DNA of 64,000 nt from Albidovulum sp. (GCA_028823855.1 JAPPFL010000067.1:1-64000); one strand, 5' to 3'. Positions 19,657 to 29,327 are shown, numbered from the stretch's first letter. Program-made: numbers and translations. Notes: generated by a model not told the origin, from the letters alone.

Positions 19657-20366
19657 CGGGCAATGTGGTTGCCGACCGTCATGAATTGGTCGAAGATTTC
19701 TTTCCGAAGGATGTAAGGCGGAAATTCGAGATATTTAGCTATCGGAACGCTGTTGCAATTCCGGCGCAGAATTTCTCCCATGAGTTCTCACAGATCACCC
19801 GAGTGCTTCAGGAATTCGAGATCACAACAACAATGATCCGCATGCCCGGTGGCAGTAAAGGTCTGATCGCGAGGTACGTGGAAGGGCTTTTCCCTTCGCC
19901 AGACTGGAAGGAAACCCGGATCACCGCTGATCTACACGTTAAGCTCTTGCCTTCTAAGGGCGACGAGCCTTTGCTTAAATACGTCCGGTCCGGTTACTCC
20001 GATGGTCATCGCATCGACTTCGTTAGCGGTAAGGTGGCGCTCGATTTCGAGTGGAACAGCAAAGACCAAACATACGACCGGGACCTGTATGCATTCTCGG
20101 CCTTCCACGCGGCGGGAGCGATAGAGGTCGGCATTCTGCTCACCAGAGGAAACAGCATGAGCACGGACTTCATGCGAACTTTGGGGAAGGTTCTGATGAA
20201 AACCGGGCAAGAGGGACCGGAGGAAGTCTACAAGAAATTTGGAGCATCAACCACTTTCACGGGAAAGCCATTGTACCGGCTGGAAGCCGGACGAAATGGC
20301 GGATGCCCCATACTTGCATTGGGGATTACGCCTGAGTGCGTGGCCGACTATACCGGCCGGGGATGA
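19653..20366 (+). CDS. BglII-type restriction endonuclease
   Basis: A 237-residue protein of the BglII restriction enzyme family. The catalytic region reads RIDFVSGKVALDFEWNSK, giving D122, E133 and N135. This matches the metal-binding D, E-x-Q arrangement of BglII with Asn in place of Gln. The C-terminal part RLEAGRNGGCPILALGITP is also typical. The family cuts sites with a GATC core in the known examples, but the target here cannot be read from sequence. The ATG overlaps the methyltransferase stop (ATGA). With its partner it forms a compact type II restriction-modification pair that looks intact. The longer frame from 19608 is not needed. Confidence 0.85.
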   Translation: MTGNVVADRHELVEDFFPKDVRRKFEIFSYRNAVAIPAQNFSHEFSQITRVLQEFEITTTMIRMPGGSKGLIARYVEGLFPSPDWKETRITADLHVKLLPSKGDEPLLKYVRSGYSDGHRIDFVSGKVALDFEWNSKDQTYDRDLYAFSAFHAAGAIEVGILLTRGNSMSTDFMRTLGKVLMKTGQEGPEEVYKKFGASTTFTGKPLYRLEAGRNGGCPILALGITPECVADYTGRG

Positions 20367-20694
20367 ATGATGATGACCGAGGAACGGGACGACAATAAAG
20401 TCTGAGGCTGTCAGTCCTCGCTACGCGGGCGCGACTCCGAGTTTGGAGCAATACGACTTTACCTACCGAATGTGCGGAGTGAGCGCTAGTGAATTTGATG
20501 ACCAAACTGGACGGCGTGTCCGGCTACAAATCGAGCACATCCTTGACAAGAGCTAGGGAGATTCTGACAGTCTAGAGAACCTTAGAGCGTTGTACGGTAG
20601 CTGCAACCAAGGCGCCAAGAACATTGCTGCAGAATGGCCGAGCGCGATTTGGATATTGGCCCAGGTTCATCGGCCCAAAAAGATGATCAATTGA
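20367..20694 (+). pseudogene. HNH endonuclease remnant
   Basis: The frame from 20404 reads a decayed HNH nuclease: YRMCGVSASEFDDQTGRRV, then LQIEHILDKS, an in-frame TAG, then SLENLRALYGSCNQGAKNI and AAEWPSAIW. The Cys of the first knuckle, the IEH catalytic His region and the LRALxxxCNQG segment are preserved. The likely N terminus (MTEERDDNKV from 20367-20373) is in a different frame, so a frameshift lies near 20400. An HNH gene placed directly after a BglII-type enzyme suggests a third, now inactive, member of this defence cassette. Confidence 0.7.
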
Positions 20695-21027
20695 CCGTTC
20701 TGAATGTGTCAAAAAATTTCGAATCCGTAAACAATATAACCGCGACAGGTGATTTCGGCCGCCATTCAAGACTCATGCAATATTCGATTCCCATGACGTG
20801 AGATACGGGCCAATGCAAAACTATTGGAAGCGTTTGATTTGTCGGAAGAATTCTGGGCAACTACACTTCTTTTTTTTGGTTGGAAATCCAGTTGGCGGAA
20901 TGTTTGGCGACACGGGTTATTTATGTATCAAGGAATCATCGAAATTGCGAATTTAATATTTTTACAACGAAGATTTGTTGCCAGCGCAGTTCGTCGGTGC
21001 TTGCTTGGTAAGCCGCATTTGGCCCGT
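20695..21027. other. Non-coding stretch after the restriction cassette
   Basis: AT-rich DNA with no recognised gene. It leads into a hairpin with a T-run that faces transcripts coming from the restriction cassette. Confidence 0.4.
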
Positions 21028-21054
21028 TCCCTGGTTAAACAGGGATTTTATCTT
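21028..21054. terminator. Hairpin with T-run between convergent units
   Basis: TCCCTG (21028-21033), a six-base loop, and CAGGGA (21040-21045) form a 6-bp perfect stem followed on the plus strand by TTTTATCTT. It is placed 24 bases beyond the stop of the minus-strand AceE-like gene and downstream of the plus-strand restriction cassette, so it may stop transcripts in both directions, though the T-run favours plus-strand termination. Confidence 0.45.
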
Positions 21055-21068
21055 CGCTGATTCACGGA

Positions 21069-23459
21069 TTACGCGCAAAGCACAAATCGCGGTCGACCCG
21101 CAGTCAGCCAATGCACCTTTTCGACAATGCCCTGCGCGTCGATGCCGTAGTGGCGATAGAGTTCACCAATCGAGCCGGTTTGGCCGAAGTGCTCGACGCC
21201 GAGCGGGATCGTTTGATGTCCGGCGACGCTTCCCAGCCACGACAGAGTCGCGGGATGTCCGTCGATCACCGTTACGATCTTGGCATGGTGCGAAAGGCGA
21301 TCCATCAGCCGCTCGACATGGGAGCTGGCATTGGCTTTTCCGCGTGAGCGGGCTCTTTGGGCAGCTGTCCAGCCCGCGTTAAGGCGATCCGCCGAAGTCA
21401 CGGCAAGCACACCGATATCGCGCCGCGCTTCGGCCATTGCGCCCGCCGCCTTGATCGCCTCGGGCGCAATCGCTCCCTGGTACGCAATCGCAACCTCGCA
21501 GTTCGGCCCCGGTTCGCGCAGCCAATAGGCGCCGTCTATCGCGCCCTGCCGGAACGAATCGTCGCGGCGTTTTCCGGGCTGCTCGATAGGATTGGTCGTT
21601 AAGCGCAGATAGACCGATCCGCCAGTTTCATCCCTTAGCCATGTGCGCTCGTCGGGGTCGCCTTCGCCATCCCGTTGCAGATAGTCGAAAGTCCATTCCA
21701 TGATCACGACAAGTTCATCGGCGAAGGCGGGTTCAAAAGCTGCCAATCCGTCTTGCGACATGCCGATAAGCGGCGTGCCAACGGATTGATGCGCGCCGCC
21801 TTCCGGTGCGAGCGTAACTCCCGAAGGCGTACCAACTAGGAGAAACCGCGCATCTTGATAACAAGCATAGTTCAATGCATCGAGGCCGCGAATAACGAAC
21901 GGATCATAGACTGTGCCGATAGGGATGAGGCGCATGCCGAACAACGAGTGCGACAGCCCCGCTGCGCCCAAGAGCAGCATCAAGTTCATTTCGGCGATGC
22001 CCAGTTCTATATGCTGGCCTTCGGGTGCGAACTCCCATTTGGAGGTCGATGGAATTCGATGCATCATAAATGCATCCGACAATGGCTTGCGCGCAAAGAG
22101 CTTCCGCCGGTTGACCCAGGGTCCAAGGTTTGTCGTGCCGGTGACATCTGGCGAGGTTGCTACGATGCGCGCCGCCAAATCGCTGTCGCCTTTCGCCAGG
22201 TTGTCAAGAATTTTTCCGAAAGCAGCCTGCGTCGAGATTTCGCGAATCGGTGTAAGCTCAATGCTCGGCACCGCCAGTTTTGAGTCGGAAAAGCGCCTTT
22301 TGCCGCCGGAGAAAAATGAAACAGAGGCGAGGAAGCTCTTCAGTTCCGCAGGATTGCCGACATTTGCGAATGGCTCCCATTCCTCGCCGTCGGCCACACC
22401 CATATGCGCCTTCCATCCAGCCATTTGGGTCTTGTTCATCAGACCGCCATGGTTGTCTTTGTGGCCTGCGATGGGCGTTGCCCAGCCCTTGATCGTGTAG
22501 GCCAGAAAACAGGTCGGGCGATCATGGTCGATTGCGGCAAAGGCATCGGCCATCGTCTCCACGCAGTTTCCGCCCAGGTTTTCCATCAACTCGGCAAGTT
22601 CGTCATCGCTCCGCTTGTCCAAAAGTGCCGTGACATGGCCTTGGTCTCCCAAGTCGTCCATCAGGCGCTGCCGCCAGATTGCTCCGCCCTTGTAGGTCAG
22701 CGCCGAATATTCCTGGTTGGGGCATGCATCGATCCAACCGCGCAATGTTTCGCCTCCGGGTTCCTCAAAGGCCGCCCGAAGAAGCGCGCCGAATTTGATC
22801 CGCACAACGTCCCATCCCAATGTGGCAAAAATTTGCTCGATTCTTTCAAACAGGCCCTCGCGCACGACCCCATCAAGCGATTGGCGATTATAGTCGATGA
22901 TCCACCAGCAATTGCGCAGATCGTTCTTCCAGCCTTCCTGAAGGCATTCATACACGTTGCCCTCGTCAAGTTCGGCATCGCCCACCAGCGCAACCATCCG
23001 GCCAAGGGGCATTTCTCGCCCCCAGTCCTTGGCTACGATGTAATCCTGGACCAGCGAGGCAAAAGGTGTGATCGCGGCTCCCAGGCCGACGGAACCCGTC
23101 GAGAAGTCGACATCGTCCACATCCTTCGTTCGCGAAGGATAGCTTTGCGCTCCGCCGAACCCTCGGAAATTCATCATCTTTTCCAAAGGCAGGTTGCCCA
23201 TCAGATACTGCATCGCGTGAAAGATCGGACTTGCGTGCGGCTTCACTGCAACCCGGTCCTCCGGCCGCAATGCCGAGAAATAGAGAGCCGTCAAGATCGA
23301 CACCATCGAGGCCGAACTAGCCTGATGACCGCCGATCTTGATGCCATCGGCGTTCGGGCGAACGTGGTTGGCGTAGTGGATCATCCAATGGGACAGCCAC
23401 AATAGACGCTGTTCGATGGTTTTGAGGTGGTGTGCCGGAGCATTCTTCCCATTGGACAT
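21069..23459 (-). CDS. AceE-like/transketolase-family TPP enzyme
   Basis: A 796-residue thiamine-diphosphate enzyme of the homodimeric pyruvate dehydrogenase E1/transketolase group. The TPP motif is GDAELDEGN (from G160) ending near NRQSLDG, and the central pyrimidine-binding region has EGQHIELGIAEMNL with the activating glutamate. Blocks such as GHQASSASMVSILTALYF and FSTGSVGLG are characteristic of AceE relatives rather than of pentose-pathway transketolase. Classical AceE is about 890 residues, so this is shorter. No E2 or E3 gene is nearby, so whether it acts in a 2-oxoacid dehydrogenase complex or alone is open. AGGG precedes the start. Confidence 0.85.
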   Translation of the reverse strand: MSNGKNAPAHHLKTIEQRLLWLSHWMIHYANHVRPNADGIKIGGHQASSASMVSILTALYFSALRPEDRVAVKPHASPIFHAMQYLMGNLPLEKMMNFRGFGGAQSYPSRTKDVDDVDFSTGSVGLGAAITPFASLVQDYIVAKDWGREMPLGRMVALVGDAELDEGNVYECLQEGWKNDLRNCWWIIDYNRQSLDGVVREGLFERIEQIFATLGWDVVRIKFGALLRAAFEEPGGETLRGWIDACPNQEYSALTYKGGAIWRQRLMDDLGDQGHVTALLDKRSDDELAELMENLGGNCVETMADAFAAIDHDRPTCFLAYTIKGWATPIAGHKDNHGGLMNKTQMAGWKAHMGVADGEEWEPFANVGNPAELKSFLASVSFFSGGKRRFSDSKLAVPSIELTPIREISTQAAFGKILDNLAKGDSDLAARIVATSPDVTGTTNLGPWVNRRKLFARKPLSDAFMMHRIPSTSKWEFAPEGQHIELGIAEMNLMLLLGAAGLSHSLFGMRLIPIGTVYDPFVIRGLDALNYACYQDARFLLVGTPSGVTLAPEGGAHQSVGTPLIGMSQDGLAAFEPAFADELVVIMEWTFDYLQRDGEGDPDERTWLRDETGGSVYLRLTTNPIEQPGKRRDDSFRQGAIDGAYWLREPGPNCEVAIAYQGAIAPEAIKAAGAMAEARRDIGVLAVTSADRLNAGWTAAQRARSRGKANASSHVERLMDRLSHHAKIVTVIDGHPATLSWLGSVAGHQTIPLGVEHFGQTGSIGELYRHYGIDAQGIVEKVHWLTAGRPRFVLCA

Positions 23460-24505
23460 TATCGATACCCTATAGTCTTATTCAAACGTAGCGAGCGGTC
23501 TCAGGATACGATACCTTATGAGAATTCTTGGCAATGAACAGGAAGTTTGATTCCCTTTTTTGAACGCTCGGCGAATACTATAAGCCTGCGGACGGCCATC
23601 GGCAAAGCATATTCTGAATTCCGCCCGGCTTAAGTTGATATTTCGCAGGCGTCGCTCGCGGATTCGCCGTCCGAAGCCGAAGAATGCCTGCCTCCGCTTG
23701 CTCGGGCCTGGCAAGTTCCGGCCAGTTCGGCATTCTCGCGTCTGCCAATGCATTGCCGAGATCGCGTTTCAAGTGTTCGCCGCTCTCCCGTTTCGTCGTT
23801 GCATTCGCGGGCCAATCGATGGAATAATTAGCACGATCTGGATCGCGCGAATTGTTGAAATAGCCGGCGAGCCTAGCCGTGGCGTTCAACTGAATGCTCG
23901 TCTACGGCAGCGGAAGAGCGCCTTCTCTAGAAGTCATGCGCCCGCCGTTTTTTTTTGCTGCCTGCGGCAATGCGCCGTCCGAGGCCCTTAGTTTGCGTGC
24001 AATCGACAACTTTTGGCGAGTTTAGATTTGTCCCATTGAACCAATGACGTAGCCAAGCGCGTATTTGTGGCGGAACGCATCCGGTCATTTGGCCGAGGCG
24101 ACGATAGCGGGACTGCCGAACGTCGCGCGGAGAAAGCTCCGCGCCGAAGGTTGCAAGGGGACGGCAGGCTCGCAATCTAAAGCCCGTAAGCCGGTGTTTG
24201 CCCAAGGGCGGCAAAACCTTCAATTCGATCAGATGCGGCGTCTTGAACAACAGATTGGTCGACCGCCTCGACCGGTTCGCGATTCGGCTAGCGGCCGTAT
24301 GATCAAAAACTTCGCCTTCACCCCTTCAAATGCCATTTGTTTCGGTATAAACTCGACCTGCACGGGGTCGCGAGGTCTGAGCTCCGTTAGTTGTGGATGT
24401 TGCTGTAATCATTAATAAATTTGACGATCTTATCCTCATGTGCATCCGCACTGGCGAAGTATCCAGACCTGTTGCCCGGCAAATGTCAAAAATGGGAGGA
24501 TACAA
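23460..24505. other. Divergent intergenic region, no recognised gene
   Basis: About 1 kb between the minus-strand AceE-like gene and the plus-strand ABC operon; it should contain both promoters. Open frames exist (for example minus 23578-23889, 103 codons) but none resembles a known family. A decayed gene is possible. Confidence 0.4.
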
Positions 24506-25810
24506 ATGTACCTGAAACGAACTCGCTTCACGAGTTCTCTTGCGGTTGCTGTGGCGGTTGTCTTCGCGTCGTCCGCCATGGCGCAAGAGCGCGTCGTTCA
24601 CCTTATGTCAGATGAAATTGCGCCCGAAAGCCAGGCCTTCTACCGGGCCGCGGCTGAAGATTTCATGAGTGCCAATCCGGGCGTCAGGATCGACCTCGAT
24701 TTCCAGGGCAACATGGACGAGGCGCTTGCCGTGCGGGTCGCCGCCGGCGAGCCTCCTGAAATTGCATCCATGCAGCTTGAGCGACTGCTTACCTATGCCG
24801 ATCTCGGACTTCTCGAACCGGCAAATTGGTGGTTCGAAAAATACGGCGACGACGTAGTTCCCCTGGCGTCCATTCCCTATAAGGGCGTGCATTGGGATAT
24901 CCCCTACGCCCTGACCTCGGAAATGTGGTGGTATCGCAAGGACGTGCTGGACGAAGCCGGAATTGCGCCGCCACAGACATGGGCGGATTTTCTGTCGGCT
25001 GCCGAGCAACTCAACGATCCCGAAAACAATTTCTACGGCATCGCGATCGCCGCGGGCCCGGGCGAGTGGACGGCATGGCATTACGAGGTTCTACTCTGGC
25101 AGAACGGCGGTTTCGTATTCGATACCGAGTTGAACCCCATCGTCGACAGCCCCGAGTCCATCGAAGCGCTCAACTTCCTGAAGCAGCTACACCAGTATTC
25201 GCCCCCCGAAAGCTCGACTTGGGAATGGTGGGACAGCATTGATGCCTTCACGGCCGAACTAGTAGCGATTTCTATGTACGGCGGCCGCCTACTGGTGCAC
25301 ACCGCTAGGGACAATCCCCCGCTGACCGAGCACACAAGGGTTCTGCACCAGCCAATGGGGAAAATGCGTGCTGGACCTCTAAGTCGAAAATCGCATGCGA
25401 TCATGTCGGAGGCTCCGAACAAGGATCTCGGTATAGAATTCCTGGATTTCATGATGCAGCCGGAATACCTGCTGCCGTTCCTGCGCACGGTCCCTGTCCA
25501 TCTCACGCCGCCGCTGGTGTCGTACCGCGACAGCCCGCTGTACATGGACGACCCGCTTATCCAGTCTCATATTGAGGACATGGGAATCGTCTACGACGCC
25601 GTGGCCTACGGGCGTTCGCTGGGCTGGGAATCGCCGGATCACCAGCCAAACTACTATGCAGGTGCCTTGAACGCGGCGAATATTCTTCCGCAAATGATCC
25701 AGATGGTGCTTCTGCAGGACGTTCCCGCGGAAGAGGCCGCCGCTTGGGGCAAGGAGAAGATTCTCGAATTGCAGGCCGATTTCGACGCTCAAAAGGCGGC
25801 AATCCAGTAG
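24506..25810 (+). CDS. ABC transporter substrate-binding protein, family 1 (carbohydrate type)
   Basis: A 434-residue periplasmic binding protein. Residues 1-26 form a signal peptide with cleavage expected after SSAMA. The mature part has family 1 (MalE/UgpB-type) features: DFMSANPGVRIDLDF, GEPPEIASMQ, the WWYRKDVLDEAGIAPPQTW hinge and the ADxFDxQKAAIQ-like tail. The ligand is not predictable; carbohydrate or polyol is the default for the family. GGGAGGA lies before the ATG. It opens an operon whose two permease genes follow after a hairpin and a long spacer, which should favour high expression of the binding protein. Confidence 0.9.
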   Translation: MYLKRTRFTSSLAVAVAVVFASSAMAQERVVHLMSDEIAPESQAFYRAAAEDFMSANPGVRIDLDFQGNMDEALAVRVAAGEPPEIASMQLERLLTYADLGLLEPANWWFEKYGDDVVPLASIPYKGVHWDIPYALTSEMWWYRKDVLDEAGIAPPQTWADFLSAAEQLNDPENNFYGIAIAAGPGEWTAWHYEVLLWQNGGFVFDTELNPIVDSPESIEALNFLKQLHQYSPPESSTWEWWDSIDAFTAELVAISMYGGRLLVHTARDNPPLTEHTRVLHQPMGKMRAGPLSRKSHAIMSEAPNKDLGIEFLDFMMQPEYLLPFLRTVPVHLTPPLVSYRDSPLYMDDPLIQSHIEDMGIVYDAVAYGRSLGWESPDHQPNYYAGALNAANILPQMIQMVLLQDVPAEEAAAWGKEKILELQADFDAQKAAIQ

Positions 25811-25871
25811 GCTCGGGGAACAAATCCTAGTCGGCTATAGTTTGTTGCGGATTTGATCCTGGAAAGGTCCT

Positions 25872-25898
25872 GGGAGGGCGGATATGAACCGCCCTCCC
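25872..25898 (+). terminator. Strong hairpin after the binding-protein gene (attenuator or mRNA stabiliser)
   Basis: GGGAGGGCGG (25872-25881), loop ATATGAA, and CCGCCCTCCC (25889-25898) form a perfect 10-bp GC-rich stem 61 bases after the stop codon. No long T-run follows, so it may act as a partial terminator or protect the upstream message from 3' exonucleases, as known for binding-protein genes in malE-type operons. Confidence 0.65.
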
Positions 25899-26675
25899 GG
25901 TTGGTTTGCCAGGTCAACCGGTAGTTCGAGTAGCTGGCGCTGTGCGTCCGATATTTTCGAAGGGAACGGTGCGCCGCGGCGGCGGATTCGGCGGTGTCGA
26001 AAACGATTGCCGATACCCCGGTTGCGTTTGGCGGTCCATGCCCCGGCAGATCACGGCGGATTCAGACGCGTCCAAGGGAACGTCATGTCATGTGGTACCA
26101 TTGCGCCATTTGTCACTGGTCCAGTATTTTGAATGTCTCGTTTCGTCGAGATGAGAATTCGCATGTGCCCAGGTTCATGGAATTTCGACGGTCAGCCGAC
26201 TGGAAGACTCGCCGGACGTGCAGGCGGATTCTAGATGGAGCCAGCACGGGCGCGTGGCTTGCCGGGATTCGTCGAATCTCTCGAGACCCAGTACTACAAT
26301 GACTGTCGCAGAGTGGGGCAGGCTTCGGGCAGATTTAGCAGGCGGTCTCAATTGCGGATCCGAAATGCTTCGTCGGAGCGTGAACTTGGCATCTGGGTTC
26401 CTGGCCCGCGCAAGTCGTCGACGGTGCTGCGCTCGCGCATTCAGTCATGAAGGAACGTCATTTGCCTGCGGCGCCATTTTTCCAAATTCCAACTTTAGCC
26501 GCAAGGTACCGGACAAGGAGACTGCCGCAATGGATCCGCTCGCTTCGCTCGAACCTCTATATTTCAGAACTTTGGACATCTGCTGGTCCACAAATTCGGT
26601 AGGAATCAGGATCTCGGGAATGTCGAATCAGTCAAGGCCCGAATTGCCAGGGCAATCCACCTGAGGCTCGGCGGA
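25899..26675. other. Long spacer inside the ABC operon
   Basis: Nearly 780 bases separate the hairpin from the first permease gene. I recognise no protein in it on either strand; the 148-codon frame 26218-26664 has no family resemblance. A decayed gene is possible since other members of this type of operon are contiguous. Confidence 0.35.
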
Positions 26676-27614
26676 ATGGCCAACCAGTCGGCAAAATCCG
26701 CGAGTCGCAATCGAAGCGTTCCGCGACTGAAATTCCGCGATGAACGCATCTTCTACTACGTGGCTCTTGGCCCGACCACTTTAGTTATTGCATTGGTGGT
26801 CGCCTTACCGATCATTTACACGTTCGGCCTAGGTTTTTTTATCCAGAACACGCTGATACGCACTTGGCGTTTCGTCGGACTATCCAACTACAGCGACCTT
26901 CTGACCGATGCCGATTTTTGGTTTGCGTTTTGGAACGGAGTCGTCTTTACAGTAGGCTCCACCGCGGTTGCCACAGTTTTCGGTCTTGCCATAGCAATCC
27001 TGCTAGACTGCAAGTTCCGGGGCCGCGGCCCTCTCCGGGCGCTCGTGATCTTTCCCTACATCGTGCCTTCAATCGTCGTGGCGTTTATCTGGAAGTTCAT
27101 CTTCAGCGGTCGCGGCATCCTGAACGACTTCCTAGGCTTTATCGGCGCGCAAACTGTCTCGGTTCCCTGGCTCGGGGATCAAAGATACGCAATGATGGCA
27201 GTCATCCTGATATCGGCTTGGACGTGGTTTCCTTTCGCCGCAATTACCCTTCTCGCAGCTATCCAGAACGTGCCGGACAACATCTACGAAGCGGCCGCGC
27301 TGGATGGCGCCGGGCCCGTGAGGCGCTTTTTCCACCTGACTTTGCCGCTTCTTGCACCCGCCCTTATGGTCGTCGTTCTGATCAGGGCGATTTGGGCTTT
27401 TCGAAATTACGACATGATCTGGTTGTTGACGGAGGGCGGTCCGATTGGCGCCACCGAAGTTCTGCCAATCATGGCATACAAAGAGGCGTTCGGGTTGTTC
27501 CGGATGGGCCACGCCTCGGCCGTATCCGTGTCCCTGATGGTGTTCGTGACCTTGCTGGCGGCGGTTCATTTCCGCGTCGGCGCGCGTCTGCGAAAAGCCT
27601 ACGACACATCATGA
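26676..27614 (+). CDS. ABC transporter permease, MalF type
   Basis: A 312-residue inner-membrane permease with about six membrane helices, the first at residues 28-50. The cytoplasmic EAA loop EAAALDGAGPVRRFFHLTLPLL, which docks the ATPase, is intact. It pairs with the next gene to form the heterodimeric channel for the substrate captured by the upstream binding protein. Its stop codon overlaps the ATG of the second permease (ATGA). The start is preceded by a GCGGA motif. Confidence 0.92.
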   Translation: MANQSAKSASRNRSVPRLKFRDERIFYYVALGPTTLVIALVVALPIIYTFGLGFFIQNTLIRTWRFVGLSNYSDLLTDADFWFAFWNGVVFTVGSTAVATVFGLAIAILLDCKFRGRGPLRALVIFPYIVPSIVVAFIWKFIFSGRGILNDFLGFIGAQTVSVPWLGDQRYAMMAVILISAWTWFPFAAITLLAAIQNVPDNIYEAAALDGAGPVRRFFHLTLPLLAPALMVVVLIRAIWAFRNYDMIWLLTEGGPIGATEVLPIMAYKEAFGLFRMGHASAVSVSLMVFVTLLAAVHFRVGARLRKAYDTS

Positions 27615-28489
27615 CCACGCTTCCTCTTCCAGCGCAAAAGCAGTTGCCGCGCCGCAACAGGAAAAAGACATCCGCTTTCTATTTCGTCACAGTATACGGA
27701 GGGGTCCTCCTCCTCCTGTTTCTAGTGCTGTTTCCATTCTACTGGATGGTAACCGCCTCGATAAAGAACTTTCGGGAAATTTCGATCGAACGCACGCTGA
27801 TCCCGCGGGAGGTCACGCCCAAGAACTATATCGACCTGTTTGAGCAGACGAGCATCCTATGGCATCTGTTTAACACTGCGTGGATTTCTTGCTTCGTGAC
27901 TTTGGTGACGGTCATTCTCGCTTCCATGAGCGCCTATGTATTGACCAGGTTTCTGACGCCAGCCGCCGAATGGGTCGCGCGGATCAGTCTCTACGCCTAC
28001 ATGGTTCCGTCGATCGTGCTGATCATACCGTTCTACATCGGACTGCGCATGGCAGGGTTGGTCAATACGCATGCCGGCCTCATCCTCAGCTATCTGAGTT
28101 TCACATTGCCCCTGGGAATCTGGATGATGCGTGCCTGCTTCCAGACGATTCCGAAGACGATGGAAGAGGCCGCTGTCGTGGACGGCGCCAACCGGTTCGA
28201 AGCATTCTTTCTGATCGCGTTGCCGCAGGCCTTGCCGGGAGTAGTTTCAACCTCGATCTTTGTCTTTATTCTTTGCTGGGGCGAGTACCTGTATCCGGTG
28301 GTATTGATCAACAGCGATAAACTCCGTACGATTACGATCACGCTGGATGCGCTTACAGGTGGAGGGCAGAACATCAAGTTCGGCCTTCTAATGGCCGCTA
28401 GCACGGTGGCAACGGTTCCGATACTTTTGATCTTTCTTGTGTTGCAGAAGCACCTCGTGCGCGGTTTCGCTGCCGGGGGCTACGAATAG
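27611..28489 (+). CDS. ABC transporter permease, MalG type
   Basis: A 292-residue permease that begins inside the stop of its partner. Membrane helices start around residue 27 (YGGVLLLLFLVLFPFYWMV), and the EAA loop EAAVVDGANRFEAFFLIALPQ is complete. The frame is open far upstream (to 26864), but that extension is only the shadow of the first permease gene. It is followed after 31 bases by the NIF3-like gene. Confidence 0.93.
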   Translation: MTTLPLPAQKQLPRRNRKKTSAFYFVTVYGGVLLLLFLVLFPFYWMVTASIKNFREISIERTLIPREVTPKNYIDLFEQTSILWHLFNTAWISCFVTLVTVILASMSAYVLTRFLTPAAEWVARISLYAYMVPSIVLIIPFYIGLRMAGLVNTHAGLILSYLSFTLPLGIWMMRACFQTIPKTMEEAAVVDGANRFEAFFLIALPQALPGVVSTSIFVFILCWGEYLYPVVLINSDKLRTITITLDALTGGGQNIKFGLLMAASTVATVPILLIFLVLQKHLVRGFAAGGYE

Positions 28490-28520
28490 GAACCCGAACT
28501 CGAATTGATGGAGAACGAAA

Positions 28521-29327
28521 ATGCGTGCATCAGAACTTGACAGCTGGCTGGCCCGCGAGGCCCCGCCCCATACCCCGGAGGACGAAGTTGATGGCATCAT
28601 GGCCGGCGACCCGGATGCCGAGGTCAAGGGCATTGCCGTGACCTGGCTGCCCAACATCGATGTATTGGAGCGTTCCGCGGAACGCGGGCTTAATTTCGTG
28701 CTCGCGCACGAACCGGTCTTCTACCACCATCCGTACTTCTATCCTTACGGAGACGAGCGGCAGACGCCCGCGCTGGATCTTCCCGACAAGATGGCAACCC
28801 CTCAGGGGCAGCGAAAACAGCGCCTAATTGACCAAAATAACCTTGTTGTCCATCGCTTTCACGACGGCTGGGACCAATTCCCGAACTATGGGATGGGCTA
28901 TGCGCTTGCCAGAACACTTGGCTGGAGCAACGTCCAAGTGTCGCCCGACTACATATATGCGCCTCCCGTAACAACGCTAGAGGAAATTGCAGCCCACATT
29001 GCCGAGCGGCTTGGAAAGTCCGGCATTCGTTACTGCGGCGATCCCAAGCTGCCGGTTCGCAAGATATCGCTGGATTGGGGTAGTCCCGGTGCCATCGACA
29101 TCGTGAAGCGCGCTACGAAACACGGCTGCGACGCGGCGCTGACCGGTGAACTGGTCGAGTGGCGAGATCTGGAATTCGCGCGCGACTGCGGGTTGGCGAT
29201 GATCACGGCGGGACATTGTGCCACGGAAACACCTGGCATGCAGGCATGCTGCGAATGGCTGAAGTCCCGTTTTCCCGACATGCGTATCGAGTATGTCGAC
29301 TCCGTTGACCCGGATCGCTTCATATGA
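28521..29327 (+). CDS. NIF3-like dinuclear metal-centre protein
   Basis: A 268-residue protein of the NIF3/YbgI family, which binds two metal ions and forms hexamers; the reaction is unsettled. Metal-site patterns are visible: LAHEPVFYHHPYFYPYGDE in the N-terminal half, VHRFHDGWDQ, and the C-terminal GELVEWRDLEFARDCGLAMITAGHCATET with the paired His and Glu ligands. It has a good GGAG upstream. Finding it between permeases and ATPase of an ABC operon is unusual and suggests it processes the imported compound, perhaps as a hydrolase (inference). Confidence 0.83.
   Translation: MRASELDSWLAREAPPHTPEDEVDGIMAGDPDAEVKGIAVTWLPNIDVLERSAERGLNFVLAHEPVFYHHPYFYPYGDERQTPALDLPDKMATPQGQRKQRLIDQNNLVVHRFHDGWDQFPNYGMGYALARTLGWSNVQVSPDYIYAPPVTTLEEIAAHIAERLGKSGIRYCGDPKLPVRKISLDWGSPGAIDIVKRATKHGCDAALTGELVEWRDLEFARDCGLAMITAGHCATETPGMQACCEWLKSRFPDMRIEYVDSVDPDRFI

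Noticed and set aside
22404-23405. A 333-codon plus-strand frame opposite the AceE-like gene
   Set aside because: It mirrors the conserved TPP-enzyme frame and has no family resemblance.
23578-23889. 103-codon minus-strand frame upstream of the AceE-like gene
   Set aside because: Composition is plausible but no family or ribosome binding site can be seen; kept as part of the intergenic region.
26864-27610. N-terminal extension of the second permease frame
   Set aside because: The frame is only open because it overlaps the first permease out of frame; the ATG at 27611 overlapping the TGA is the real start.
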